A stretch of DNA of 64,000 bases, taken from Bog-756 sp963727075 (GTDB lineage: Bacteria; Actinomycetota; Acidimicrobiia; Acidimicrobiales; RAAP-2). The stretch is from positions 62,001 to 126,000 of the forward strand of contig CAVSET010000006.1 in assembly GCA_963727075.1 (NCBI GenBank), in the 5' to 3' direction. The position numbers and the translations under genes are program-made. Below the pieces are notes generated by a model. It saw only the letters and a program-made list of their open reading frames with translations. It ran no database searches and was not told the origin of the DNA. Shown here piece after piece: positions 16,987-26,945 of this stretch; within the stretch, counting starts at the first letter, position 1; every line of letters begins with the position of its first letter.

Positions 16987-18576
16987 ATGACATCATTAGG
17001 AGCGTTGAGATTGACTGTGATCAGGCCGAAAGTGTCCGTCCCCTTCGCCACCGTCCTTGCCGTGGCACTCGTAGTCAGCTCGTGCGGTGGGGCACCATCG
17101 TCGGCACCCGCCCAGAACGAGCGCGTGAGCGGTGGCCCGACGGGCAGCTATGTCGTCCCGGCTGGCATCCACAAGATCAAGCACGTGATCGTCATCCAGC
17201 AGGAGAACCGGTCCTTCGATTCGTACTTCGGCACCTACCCAGGAGCGGAAGGGATCCCCATGCAGAACGGCCAGCCGACGGTATGCGTGAGTAACCCACA
17301 AACCGGCCAGTGCGTCGCGCCCTACGTCGACCATGCCGACGTGAACGGCGGCGGCCCCCACTCCGCTCCCAATGCGGCTGCCGACATCAACGGCGGGAAG
17401 ATGGACGGCTTCATCGGTCAGGCCCAGTCCGGCCGGAGAGGCTGTCTCAATCCGACCGATCCGGCCTGCACCAACTCGGCCACGCCTGACGTGATGGGCT
17501 ACCACACCCAAAGCGACATCCCGAACTACTGGAGTTACGCCAAGGACTTCGTCCTCCAGGACCACATGTTCGAGCCCAATGCCTCGTGGAGCCTGCCGTC
17601 ACATCTCTTCCTGGTGTCGGAATGGTCGGCGTACTGCAACCAAGAGGGCAACCCCTCCAGCTGCATGAACGCCTTGCAGACCAGACCGGCGGAACGACCG
17701 CCGAGCGCCCCCGCCTACTTCGGCGGCCAGGCCGGCCCCAAGCTCGGTGGAAATCCGAAGCATCCCAACAAGCAGAGCGCGGCCGGCCAGCCCGACTATG
17801 CCTGGACCGACCTGACCTATCTGATGCACAAGGACCACGTCAACTGGGGGTACTACGTAGTGAGCGGGACCGAGCCGGACTGCCAGAACCCTGCGGCGGA
17901 GACATGTGCCCCGGTCGTGCAGAAGGCCAACACTCCAGGCATCTGGAATCCGCTGCCCTGGTTCGACACGGTGAAGGCCGACAACCAGCTGGGGAACATC
18001 CAGACGGTCGACAAGTTCTACGCCGCGGCCAGAGCGGGTACCCTGCCGGCCGTCTCGTGGGTGGTGCCCTCGGGTGAGGTAAGCGAACACCCTCCGGCCC
18101 CGGTGAGCTTCGGCCAGTCCTATGTGACCAGCCTGATCAATGCGGTGATGAGGAGCCCGGACTGGAGTTCCACAGCAATCTTCCTGGCCTGGGACGACTG
18201 GGGTGGCTTCTACGACCACGTGGTGCCGCCGACCGTCGACCAGAACGGCTACGGGCTGCGGGTGCCGGGCATCACCATCAGCCCCTACGCCAAAGCCGGC
18301 TCTGTCGACCACCAGACGTTGAGCTTCGACGCCTACGACAAATTCATCGAAGACGACTTCCTCCACGGCCAGCGCTTGAACCCGGCCAGCGACGGCCGGC
18401 CCGATCCGAGACCGAGTGTCCGGGAGAACGAAAGGCTACTCGGCAACCTGACCGACGAGTTCAACTTCAACCAGCGCCCCCGTTCGCCAGTGGTGCTACC
18501 CGTCCATCCCCAGACCACGCTCACCGGCACTCCGAGCCCGTCGCGGGTTGGGGTGGGGGTGGAAGGACCTGGGTAG
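16987..18576 (+). CDS. Phospholipase C/acid phosphatase-type phosphoesterase, lipoprotein
   Basis: Exported phosphoesterase of the bacterial phospholipase C family, 529 residues. Basic start MTSLGALRLTVIRPK, hydrophobic core, and a lipobox-like VALVVSSCGG with the cysteine for lipidation. The catalytic N-terminus is IKHVIVIQQENRSFDSYFG, the family hallmark, with asparagine/glutamate at the metal site. Later blocks DVMGYHTQSDIPNYWSYA, FLAWDDWGGFYDHVVPP and GITISPYAKAGSVDHQ are all family motifs holding metal-binding acids and histidines. Start ATG 16987 is preferred (purine-rich AAAGG before it) over ATG 16960. Probable role is phosphate or phospholipid scavenging outside the cell. Confidence 0.9.
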   Translation: MTSLGALRLTVIRPKVSVPFATVLAVALVVSSCGGAPSSAPAQNERVSGGPTGSYVVPAGIHKIKHVIVIQQENRSFDSYFGTYPGAEGIPMQNGQPTVCVSNPQTGQCVAPYVDHADVNGGGPHSAPNAAADINGGKMDGFIGQAQSGRRGCLNPTDPACTNSATPDVMGYHTQSDIPNYWSYAKDFVLQDHMFEPNASWSLPSHLFLVSEWSAYCNQEGNPSSCMNALQTRPAERPPSAPAYFGGQAGPKLGGNPKHPNKQSAAGQPDYAWTDLTYLMHKDHVNWGYYVVSGTEPDCQNPAAETCAPVVQKANTPGIWNPLPWFDTVKADNQLGNIQTVDKFYAAARAGTLPAVSWVVPSGEVSEHPPAPVSFGQSYVTSLINAVMRSPDWSSTAIFLAWDDWGGFYDHVVPPTVDQNGYGLRVPGITISPYAKAGSVDHQTLSFDAYDKFIEDDFLHGQRLNPASDGRPDPRPSVRENERLLGNLTDEFNFNQRPRSPVVLPVHPQTTLTGTPSPSRVGVGVEGPG

Positions 18577-18606
18577 GAATGGGCTCAGGGTTGGGTGGAT
18601 GTCAGC

Positions 18607-20887
18607 TCACCGCCACTGGCTGGCCGGTCGGCGGGATCTGACGTGGCTGGGGGACTCCGACAAGAGCCGGTTGATTCCCTCCGCGTCGAGCGGACGGGCG
18701 AAGAGATAGCCCTGTCCCACGTTGACCCGCTCCGTCTGGAGCCGGATCCGCTGGTCGTGGCTCTCGATGCCCTCGGCCACGGTCTCGAGCCCTAGCACCT
18801 TGCCCAGTTGGACCAACGTATGGACGATGGCCGCCGACTCCTCCGAATCGGAAAGTCCGGAGACGAACGTCTGGTCGATCTTCAGCACGTCGATGGGGAA
18901 CTGGCGGAGGTAGGCCAGTGACGAGTACCCCGTACCGAAGTCATCGATGGCGAGCCGCACTCCAAGGGCCTTCAGCAGATTGAGCCGGCCGAGTGTCGCT
19001 TCGACGTCGTGCATCAAGGTCGTCTCGGTGAGTTCCAGAATGAGCATGCTGGGGTCGAAATCGTTGGTGGCCAGGGCACCATGGACGTCGTCGATGATCC
19101 GATCTCGCTCGAGCTGGACGCCTGAGATGTTCACCGACACTCTGATCTGATGACCCTGGCGGTGCCATTCCGCTCCCTGCCGACAGGCCTCTTGGAGGAC
19201 CCACTGGCCGACGGCGACGATCAGACGAGTGGATTCGAGCACGGGGATGAAGTCATTGGGCAGCACCACTCCACGGTCCGGATGACGCCACCGCAAGAGC
19301 GCCTCCGCCCCGTTGATGATCCCGGTTGAAAGGTCGACGGTGGGCTGGTACTGGAGGAAGTACTGGTCACCCTCGAGGGCACGGTGGAGATCGAGCTCCA
19401 CGTTTCGATGATCATCGACGGCTTCGCGCATAGAGGGGGCAAAGGCCACCGCACAGTGCTTTCCGGCCGCCTTGGCCCGGTACAGGGCGATATCGGCGTC
19501 GCGCGACAATTCACCCGTGATCTCCCGATCACCCTCAGCGATCCCGATACTCACCGTCACCTCGAGCGGCATGTCGCTGGCCGATATGGAGAAGGGCGCG
19601 GCCAGGACGTCGGCGATGCGCGCCGCAACCGCTTCCGCCCCCGGCCCCGGTGCGTTGAGCTCGACCAGCACGACGAACTCGTCGCCTCCGAGGCGACCCA
19701 CCGTTTCTCCCTCTCGGAGGGCTCCGGCCATTCTGGCCGCGACGATGGTGAGGAGCTCATCACCGGCGTCGTGGCCGAGAGTGTCATTGATGTCCTTGAA
19801 GTTGTCGAGGTCGAGGAAGAGCGCCGCTACCTGCCCCTGTTGACGTCGGGCGCGCGCCGAACATTTGTTCGGCGCGGTCGAGGATGAGGGTGCGATTGGG
19901 CAGACCGGTCAGAGAGTCATGAAGCGCAGCGTGAGCCAACCGATCCTCGGCGTCCTTCCGACGGGTGATGTCACGAAGATCGGCGACGAAGCCGTTGACG
20001 TCAGGATCGGCTGTGAGATTGGTAATGGCGGCTTCGAACCACAGCCACTCCCCGTCGAAGCGTCGGAGCCGGATCTCCTTGTTGATGGCTGAACCTGATC
20101 CTCCGGCCGCGGCCATGGCGTCGCTCAGGCCGGCCCTGTCCTCGGGATGGAGCAGCGTTTCCGCCATGAGGTCGGACGCCTCGGCGGTGGAGTAGCCGAG
20201 CACCGACTCGAACGCGGGGCTGGCGTATTGCACCGCACCGTCCGTTCCCACGATGATCACGATGTCGCTCGAGCTGGTTACGAGCGCCGAGAACCGCCGT
20301 TCGGAACGGCGGAGCTCGGCCTCAAGGACTTCCCGTCCCGCGGTGGCTCGTCCCAGCAACTCGATGACGAGCAGGGCGCCGACCAGGCCCAGACCGGCAA
20401 CTCCGGACACGATCGGCTCGTGGATGATTGTCGGGGCGAGGTGAAGTGCGATGGCCAGCTGGCCGAGGACGATGGCGACCGTTGTCCAAGCGAGGCAAGA
20501 CAAGGTGGCCCTCGATCCGAAGAGCTCAAGGGCACTTGCGGCTCCGAACAGGAAGCCGATGGAGAGGATGGGCCCCCACCCGGTGCTGTAGGCGACAATG
20601 GCGATGGTGGCCATGGAACTCGCGATATAGGCGTTCCGATGCCACCGACGGGTCGGTTCTTCCCACAGACTCGTGTACACGAGCTGGGCGACTCCGCCAC
20701 CGATCACGATGACCAGGTATACCCAATAGGGCTCCAGGGCAATGAGGTGGAGCCACCGGAACAGGCAGAAGAGACCGCCGACCAGCAGGGTGGCCAGCAT
20801 GGCCGGGTCGAGGGCGTGTCTCGGTAGCCGGGCCAAGGGGTGCCTCGGAGCGGATCGGCCGTCCTCGCCCGGCGGGAATGGCTCCAT
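18607..20887 (-). pseudogene. PAS-GGDEF-EAL cyclic-di-GMP protein, one frameshift
   Basis: Membrane-bound protein for turnover of cyclic di-GMP. Order from ATG 20887: cytoplasmic tail, five to six helices over about 170 residues, a PAS domain with its PAC segment (SSDIVIIVGTDGAVQYA to NGFVADLRDITRRKDAED), GGDEF starting HDSLTGLPNRTLILDR and holding RLGGDEFVVLVE, then EAL with GAEALLRWRHPDRG, the metal site LELTETTLM and AIDDFGTGYSS. The active-site motifs of both enzymatic domains are intact. The frame breaks inside GGDEF near 19850-19862, in a GCGCGCGC stretch. One base restores FARARRQQGQVAALFLDLDN and joins the halves. With the repair it is about 760 residues, so it is probably functional and could make or break the second messenger. 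Confidence 0.85.
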
Positions 20888-21010
20888 CTGGCGGATATCG
20901 GCACCCGGTGGCCACTCCTTGATATCGGGCGGCGCACTGATGCCCGGGGCTGACCCTTCTACGCTCGGGCCGAGGTCAGATTCGGGGGGAGCACCGGCCG
21001 GCTCGACCAG

Positions 21011-22751
21011 CTAGGCGGCGCCCGCACCCCGGAGCAGGCGCCCGGGTAGCGCACCGGTGATTCGTCGTGGTCGAGGACCTGTTCGCCGCTGACGAAGGTC
21101 GCTACGTAGCCCTGGGCGCGTTGGACCAACCGACCGGCGCCACTGGGCAAGTCGCAGACCTGCTCGGGATGGAGCAGCCGGAGTCTGTCGTGGTCGATCA
21201 CGTTGATGTCGGCCTTTCGGCCGGGAACAATGACACCCCGGTCGTCGAACCCGTACAGGCGGGCCGGGTCACTGGTCAGTCTCCGGACGACGGTCTCGAG
21301 CGTCAGCCTCGGTCCGCGGGTGCGGTCGCGCGCCCAGTGGGTCAGCAGGTAGGTGGTCATGCTCGCGTCGCACACCAGTCCGACGTGCGCACCGGCGTCA
21401 CCAAGGCCCTGGACGCTGAAGGGATCGAGCATCATCTGGTGAAGGCCGTCGTAGGAGCCGCCCCCGTAGTTGAGCAGCGGGAGCAGCAAGAACTCATGGC
21501 CGTCGAAGTGCAAGAGGGTGTCATAGGCCACCTCCCAGGGATCCCTGGCCTCTCGCCGGGCAATGGCCGCCACGCTCGCCTGCGGCGGAGGCTCATAGTC
21601 CAGACCGTCACCGAGCGGGAACTGGTTCTCGAATCCGGCTCGACCGAACCGATCCAGCGCGAACGGCCCCGAACGGTCGGCCCGCTCGGCGAGCATGCGC
21701 GACTTGACCTCTGGTCTCCGAAGTTGTGCCACCCGCTCGCCCAGCGGGAGGTCGGCGATCGCGGCATACGAGGCTCGATGGCGGAAGGGGTTGAGTCGTG
21801 ACTGGTGCCCCATCAGGACGCCGAAGCACCGAGCGCCGACCTGGGGATGGATGTGACCCCCGGCCGCGTTGGCCCGGTGCACCGCTTCGAACCACGGATG
21901 CCAGTCCTCGGGCTCGGTTCCGGCCTGCTCCATCACCAAGAACGTCACCGGTTGCCCGCTCGACACGCCGAGCCGGGTGATCCACCCGACCTCGTCGGCC
22001 ATGGCGCCCCGACGGTCGCCGGCCATCTCGCCGCCCACCCCGGCGGGGGTCAGTTGGAAGACCCCGCCTCCACCGGCGATCATCGCATCCATCAGCGCGG
22101 CGAGCTCTTGTTCGGGCGCGAACGTACCCGGCACCGGTCGCCCTTCGACATCTCGGTGCCCGGCGGTCCGGCCCGTGGCAAAGCCGACCGCGCCGGCTTG
22201 CACGGCGCTCTTAACGATGTCGGCCATCGTCCAGAGGTCGTCCTCGGTCGCGTCTTCGAGAGCGCGCTCGCCCATCACATAGGCCCGGACTGCGGCGTGG
22301 GGAACGTGGGCTGCCACGTCCATTCCATGTCCGGAGCGGTCCAGAACGTCGAGGTAGGCGGGGAACGACTCCCAGTCCCAGCGGATCCCTTCCGACAGGG
22401 CACTCCCGGGGATGTCCTCGACTCCCTCCATGATCTCGATGAGTGCCTGGTGGCCATGGGGCGGGCCGGGGCAAATCCGACGCCACAGTTCCCCATGACC
22501 GCTGTCGTCACCCCGTTCCAGCACGACGGCGTGAGATAGGGGTCCCACGTGGCCTGCCCGTCGAAATGGGTGTGCACGTCCACGAAGCCAGGGGTGAGCA
22601 CCAGACCGGCCGCGTCGATGGTCCGGCGGGCACCGCCCACGTCACGACCGACCGCCCCGATGGTCGTTCCCTCGACAGCGACATCGGCCGTGTAGGCGGG
22701 GGCTCCGGTGCCGTCCACCACGCTCGCCCCTCGGATCAACAAGTCGTGCAC
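21011..22751 (-). pseudogene. N-acyl-D-amino-acid deacylase family amidohydrolase, two frameshifts
   Basis: Metal-dependent amidohydrolase of the D-aminoacylase family. It starts at GTG 22751 (HDLLIRGASVVDGTG) with the metal motif TPGFVDVHTHFDGQ and WNGVTTAVMGNCGVG. The frame slips near 22460. The next frame carries nearly all of the protein (QALIEIMEGVEDIPG, FLLLPLLNYGGGSYDG, SVQGLGDAGAHVGLV, YGFDDRGVIVPGRKADINVI). A second slip near 21062 changes the end; in the alternative frame it reads TGALPGRLLRGAGAA with stop at 21011, the usual C-terminus. Repaired length about 580 residues. Natural substrates are N-acyl-D-amino acids, but homologues vary. The SRPBCC gene ends one base before this start, so they probably share a transcript. 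Confidence 0.82.
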
Positions 22752-22752
22752 G

Positions 22753-23270
22753 TCATGCTCCCTTGCCGCTGGCCGGGATGGGCACGGACGTGACCGGTCC
22801 GAGATAGCCCAACAGTTTTCGGCAGAGATTCTCGTTGTCTCGTGAGATGAATTTCATGCACGCGGCGCTCGAAGACCCATCGAACGACGGGATTCATCGC
22901 GTGGTACGTCTCGACGAAGGTCAGGCGAGTGGCATCGTTTGGACGTTCCTCGAGCTGGTGCCAACCCTCCATTCTCGCCCAGGGCGGCTTGCACACGCCT
23001 CTATAGCCGGCGTACTCGTTGACCCGCACCTCGGTCACAGCCTCCCATGAGTGCGCCCGACCTCCGGAGCAGAGCCACCGCGGCACCGAGAACTCACAGG
23101 TGCGAACCAGGCCTTGTCCCTTGTCGTCCCCTTCCACCAGTACCTCCATCCGGCCACCCGGGTACTGGACACAGCGCGGTGTCGACGCTCCCGTGGGGGA
23201 GGGGCATGGAACAGGGCCCAGACAGGTGCGGCGGGGCAACCACCTCGAGGATCGCCTCAAACCGTTGCAC
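22753..23270 (-). pseudogene. SRPBCC family protein, frameshifted
   Basis: Small lipid-binding-fold protein (polyketide cyclase/dehydrase type). The recognisable middle, MEVLVEGDDKGQGLVRTCEF and WARMEGWHQLEERP with TRLTFVETYHAMNPVVRWVF, is in one frame. The C-terminus (FISRDNENLCRKLLGYLGP, ending GKGA) is in another frame with stop at 22753. An N-terminus beginning at GTG 23270 (QRFEAILEVVAPP) is in a third. At least two single-base breaks are needed. It directly precedes the amidohydrolase gene on the same strand, with a one-base gap. Function unknown; this fold usually binds hydrophobic ligands. Confidence 0.6.
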
Positions 23271-23504
23271 AGGTTGCCTTCACCTCTCCGCTGGGGCGCC
23301 GACCGTTGTCACTGGGCCACCACCGAGCCTTGCATATCGCCCGATGGTCTTCCTCTGGTCGTGGCCGGGCTGCGACGCTGACCCCGCCAGCTCCAGCGAG
23401 CGTTGGATGCCGCCGCGGACGCCTACGGCCCGAGCGACCGGGTCAGCGGGCCCTCTGTTTCGTCCGGCATAGAGTGTCGGTTTCCGGTCGGATCTGGGGG
23501 ATGG

Positions 23505-26204
23505 ATGGAACGCAAGGGCGGGAGGATCGTTCTGGGGGCGGGTCTTCTCGTGGCTTCTTTGATGGGTGGGCCCAGTCTTCCGGCCACACCGGCCAACGCG
23601 GCCGGCGTCGGATCCACTATCACCGAACCGGCGGGCGGCACCGGCGCCTACCTGCTGACCGCAACGGACACGGGCGCGGCGTATGCGCCCACGTTCACCG
23701 GCAACGGGGAGCTCGGTGTTCGTGTTCCGTCGTCCGGTCAAGGCTACGAAGGTGGGAAGGTCGTCGCTGACGCAGAGCTGGCCGGCTTCTACGCCCGGGA
23801 CGCCGGTGGAGTGCAGCAACGGGCCAACGTCCCTGCGTGGTCGACCCTCACCTACTCCGACGGCGGTCAGTCCTTCGTAACGTCCGTCGGGCACACCAGC
23901 CGTTGGAGACAGTGGATCGACTTGCGGAGCGGAGTGGTCACGACGTCCACCCGGTGGACTGCGCCCAATGGACACGTCACCGACCTGACCTACCAGGTGC
24001 TGACTGACCGGGCTCGCCAACAGGTCGGCCTGGTGCGTCTCGTCCTCACCCCTCGATGGACCGGGACGGCGAGCGTCACCGACATGATTGACGGGTCCTC
24101 GGCCACGAAGACCACGCAGCTGGACAAGGGATGGTCGCCGGCCGACCGTCGAGACTGGATCACGGTGAGGACCGTGGGTACGAACATCACCGCGGCGATC
24201 GCAAGCCAGCTGTCGACCAGTGCCAGCGTGAGAGGTGCGACCAACGAGATCGGCCAGTCGACCAACCAGAGCATCGGTCAGGAACTGGCCTTTCCCATTG
24301 TCGCCAACCATCATTACACCTTGACCAAGTACGTGGGCGTGACGACCTCCCAGCAGACCGGCGACCCTCGCCGCGCCGCCGAGGAGCAGGCGAGCCAGGC
24401 CGCGACGACCGGTTACGAGTCCCTGCTGTCGGCGAACAACGCTGCTTGGGCGAAACTGTGGTCCGGTCGGATCGACGTGATCGGAAACGCCACGTTGGCC
24501 ACAGAAGTCAACGCCAGTGAGTTCTACCTCTGGTCCAGCACTCGAGACGGTGTGGATTGGAGCGTCTCGCCCGCCGGGTTGTCCTCCAACGGTTACGACG
24601 GGCATGTCTTCTGGGACGCCGAAACATGGATGTACCCCGCACTGCTCGCCCAACACCCGGACCTGGCGGCGGCCATGAACGCCTATCGCTTCCAACGGCT
24701 GGGGGCGGCCCAGATGCACGCCACCGATTCGGGCTACCAGGGAGCCCGCTATCCCTGGGAGAGCGCATTGGACGGCACCGAGCAGGTCCCGCCGCCTGTC
24801 TCATTGTTCACCGAGGGCCTCTATGAACTCCATGTCACCGCCGACATCGCCCTGGCCCAGTGGCAGTTCTTTCTGGCCACCGGCGACACGCGGTGGCTGG
24901 CTCGATTCGGGCGGCCGGTTCTCTCCCGGGCAGCCGCGTTCTGGGCCTCCCGAGTCACCCCGGGCAGCAACGGCACCTACCACATCAGCGGTGTCACCGG
25001 TCCCGATGAGGAGAACCCCGATGTCAACGACGAGGCCTACACGAACGCCACTGCCAAGTTGACCCTGCTGGACGCGGCGCGGGCCGCTCGAATCCTGGGC
25101 CAGGCGGTGCCCGCGGCGTGGACACGGATCGCGGCCGGGATAGTAGTCCCGGTGCCGGACGCCGCCGGCGTCCAGCCGGAGTTCCTCGGCTATGGCGGGC
25201 AAATGGTCAAGCAGGCGGACGTCACGTTGCTGCAGTACCCGTGGTCCGTCGCCATACCGTCCAGCACGGAACAGAGCAACCTCAACTACTACGCCCCCCG
25301 CACCGACCCGAACGGCCCGTCGATGAGCGATTCTGTCAACTCAATCGACAGTGCCGAGCTGGGCACCTCGGGGTGCTCGAGCTTCGTCTTCACCCAGCGG
25401 AGTGTCGAACCGTTCATCCGCGACAACTTCGATCAGTTCTCCGAGACCCGTGGAGGGGGTGTCTTCACCTTCGTGACCGGGATCGGCGGCTTCCTCCAGG
25501 AGTTCCTCTACGGCTACTCGGGGCTGCGGTGGAACGCGGACAATGTCCAGCTCGCTCCGAGTCTCACCGGCCAGCTCGGCAGCATCGTCCTCCACGGTCT
25601 GGCATGGCACGGCCGTCGGTTCACGGTTGCTATCGGCCAACACACGACGACGCTCACCCTGACCGGTGGTACCACGCTTCCGGTCAAGACCCAATTCGGC
25701 ACTCGCACCTTGACCCAAGGCCAATCTGTCACCACCCCCACCCGACGCCCCGACCGGATGGCCACCGACGACATGGTGAGGTGCGGGAAGGTTTCGGCCA
25801 CCACCTCGCGCCCGGGGGCACCCGCCCTGGCCGCCGTGGATGGCAGCCCCGCGACTGGGTGGCAGGCGGTCTCCGTGCCGGCAACGCTGACCGCACCATT
25901 GGCCGGCAGTACTCGACATATCGGCACGGCCACACTCCGGTGGGGTCAGAGGTGGCCTTCGCCGCCCTCACCGACTCAGGCAGCACCGCCCGGGCCGATC
26001 ACGACACTGCGAGCAGTGAGCTACACCCTCACCGCATCCGTTGACGGTCGAAGTTGGCACACGATCGCATCGGTCGTGGGCCGCACGAGCGGGACAACCG
26101 ACGTGTTGCACTTTCCACCGGTTCCCGCCCGCTACATCGCCCTCCACATCGCCGCCGACGGCCCACAGCCGCCGGTGCTCGATGAGTTGACGATCACGCC
26201 CTGA
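23505..26204 (+). CDS. Secreted glycoside hydrolase family 65-type enzyme with C-terminal discoidin-like domain
   Basis: 899 residues. Signal peptide at residues 1-33 (basic start, LGAGLLVASLMGG, cleavage near ANA). A beta-sandwich N-terminal domain follows (ATDTGAAYAPTFTGNGELGV to about 330). Then comes an (alpha/alpha)6 barrel with DGHVFWDAETWMYPALL (substrate/aromatic motif) and VTGPDEENPDVNDEAYTN, where Glu 502 is the expected general acid. The later block QMVKQADVTLLQYPW is the GH65 KQAD motif. The last roughly 150 residues look like a discoidin-type carbohydrate-binding domain (DGSPATGWQAVSV, ARYIALHIAADG). Family members are acid trehalases, kojibiose hydrolases and disaccharide phosphorylases; an exported form is more likely a hydrolase. 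Exact sugar unknown. Stands alone. Confidence 0.87.
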   Translation: MERKGGRIVLGAGLLVASLMGGPSLPATPANAAGVGSTITEPAGGTGAYLLTATDTGAAYAPTFTGNGELGVRVPSSGQGYEGGKVVADAELAGFYARDAGGVQQRANVPAWSTLTYSDGGQSFVTSVGHTSRWRQWIDLRSGVVTTSTRWTAPNGHVTDLTYQVLTDRARQQVGLVRLVLTPRWTGTASVTDMIDGSSATKTTQLDKGWSPADRRDWITVRTVGTNITAAIASQLSTSASVRGATNEIGQSTNQSIGQELAFPIVANHHYTLTKYVGVTTSQQTGDPRRAAEEQASQAATTGYESLLSANNAAWAKLWSGRIDVIGNATLATEVNASEFYLWSSTRDGVDWSVSPAGLSSNGYDGHVFWDAETWMYPALLAQHPDLAAAMNAYRFQRLGAAQMHATDSGYQGARYPWESALDGTEQVPPPVSLFTEGLYELHVTADIALAQWQFFLATGDTRWLARFGRPVLSRAAAFWASRVTPGSNGTYHISGVTGPDEENPDVNDEAYTNATAKLTLLDAARAARILGQAVPAAWTRIAAGIVVPVPDAAGVQPEFLGYGGQMVKQADVTLLQYPWSVAIPSSTEQSNLNYYAPRTDPNGPSMSDSVNSIDSAELGTSGCSSFVFTQRSVEPFIRDNFDQFSETRGGGVFTFVTGIGGFLQEFLYGYSGLRWNADNVQLAPSLTGQLGSIVLHGLAWHGRRFTVAIGQHTTTLTLTGGTTLPVKTQFGTRTLTQGQSVTTPTRRPDRMATDDMVRCGKVSATTSRPGAPALAAVDGSPATGWQAVSVPATLTAPLAGSTRHIGTATLRWGQRWPSPPSPTQAAPPGPITTLRAVSYTLTASVDGRSWHTIASVVGRTSGTTDVLHFPPVPARYIALHIAADGPQPPVLDELTITP

Positions 26205-26222
26205 CGTCGGTACCCCGAAAGT

Positions 26223-26258
26223 GCTCGATCGCCCCGACCGTTGCCAGGGTGATCGAGC
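26223..26258. terminator. Inverted repeat between converging genes
   Basis: GCTCGATC (26223-26230) pairs with GATCGAGC (26251-26258) around a 20-base GC-rich loop, located after the GH65 stop (26204) and before the stop of the minus-strand VOC gene (26275). It could serve transcripts from both sides. No T-tract. Confidence 0.4.
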
Positions 26259-26274
26259 CGGCCAGCAGCGCAGG

Positions 26275-26691
26275 TCAGGCCCCGGCTCCGGCCCGCCCCA
26301 CCTCCTGGACCATGAAGTGGTTGCCGTCGGGGTCGCTGAAGGTCAGGAACGACCCGTAGTCGCTGCGGTTGGGGTCGGGCCCGTCCATGTGGCGACCCTC
26401 CTCGAAATGGAAGATGTCACTGGCCTCCACCTGGCTCTCCACCAGCTCGGCCCGGGCCGCATCGATGTCGGATACGACCAGGTGCAAACCTTGGGCGGAC
26501 CCTGCCGCCTCCTCGTTCTTCATCAGGGTGATCGAGCAGGACGAACCCGGAGGAGTGACTTGGACGACCCGGAAGTCCTCCCCGGCCCGGTGATCGACGT
26601 CGAGGATGAACCCAAGCTGGTCGACATAGAAGGCCTTGGCCCGATCCACATCCGAGACGGGCAGAACCACCAGCTCAAGCTTCCAGTCCAT
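26275..26691 (-). CDS. VOC superfamily (glyoxalase-like) protein
   Basis: 138 residues, two beta-alpha-beta-beta-beta modules of the vicinal oxygen chelate fold. The first starts KLELVVLPVSDVDRAKAFYVDQLGF and the second GLHLVVSDIDAARAEL. FLTFSDPDGNHFMVQEV is the C-terminal metal-side strand. Members include glyoxalases, bleomycin-binding proteins and dioxygenases; nothing here picks one. It is a single-gene unit, with an operator-like palindrome 39 bases before its ATG. Confidence 0.88.
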   Translation of the reverse strand: MDWKLELVVLPVSDVDRAKAFYVDQLGFILDVDHRAGEDFRVVQVTPPGSSCSITLMKNEEAAGSAQGLHLVVSDIDAARAELVESQVEASDIFHFEEGRHMDGPDPNRSDYGSFLTFSDPDGNHFMVQEVGRAGAGA

Positions 26692-26729
26692 CGCTGCACT
26701 CCTCGGGTAGGTCGGCTCGGTTTGTCAAT

Positions 26730-26745
26730 GTTCTACCAATAGAAC
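26730..26745. promoter_or_regulatory. Operator-like palindrome upstream of VOC gene
   Basis: GTTCTA-CCAA-TAGAAC, a six-base perfect dyad with a four-base centre. On the minus strand a TTGACA follows a few bases downstream, 39 bases before the VOC start at 26691. Site for an unidentified repressor. Confidence 0.4.
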
Positions 26746-26945
26746 GTCCCGGCCGAGCCGAAATCATCGGTGAGCCGGCACTGAGGACGTCGGTGGTGGC
26801 GACGGGGCGTCGAATGACTACCCCGGGTGGCCGCGCGGTGGGGACCCGGCCGATTCGGTAGGCTGGCGGCTCAGGAGACCTGTTCTCGACGTCGCACCAG
26901 ACCCCGGTGACGTCCTCTGCGGGACGTCTAACGGGAAGAGTGAGC

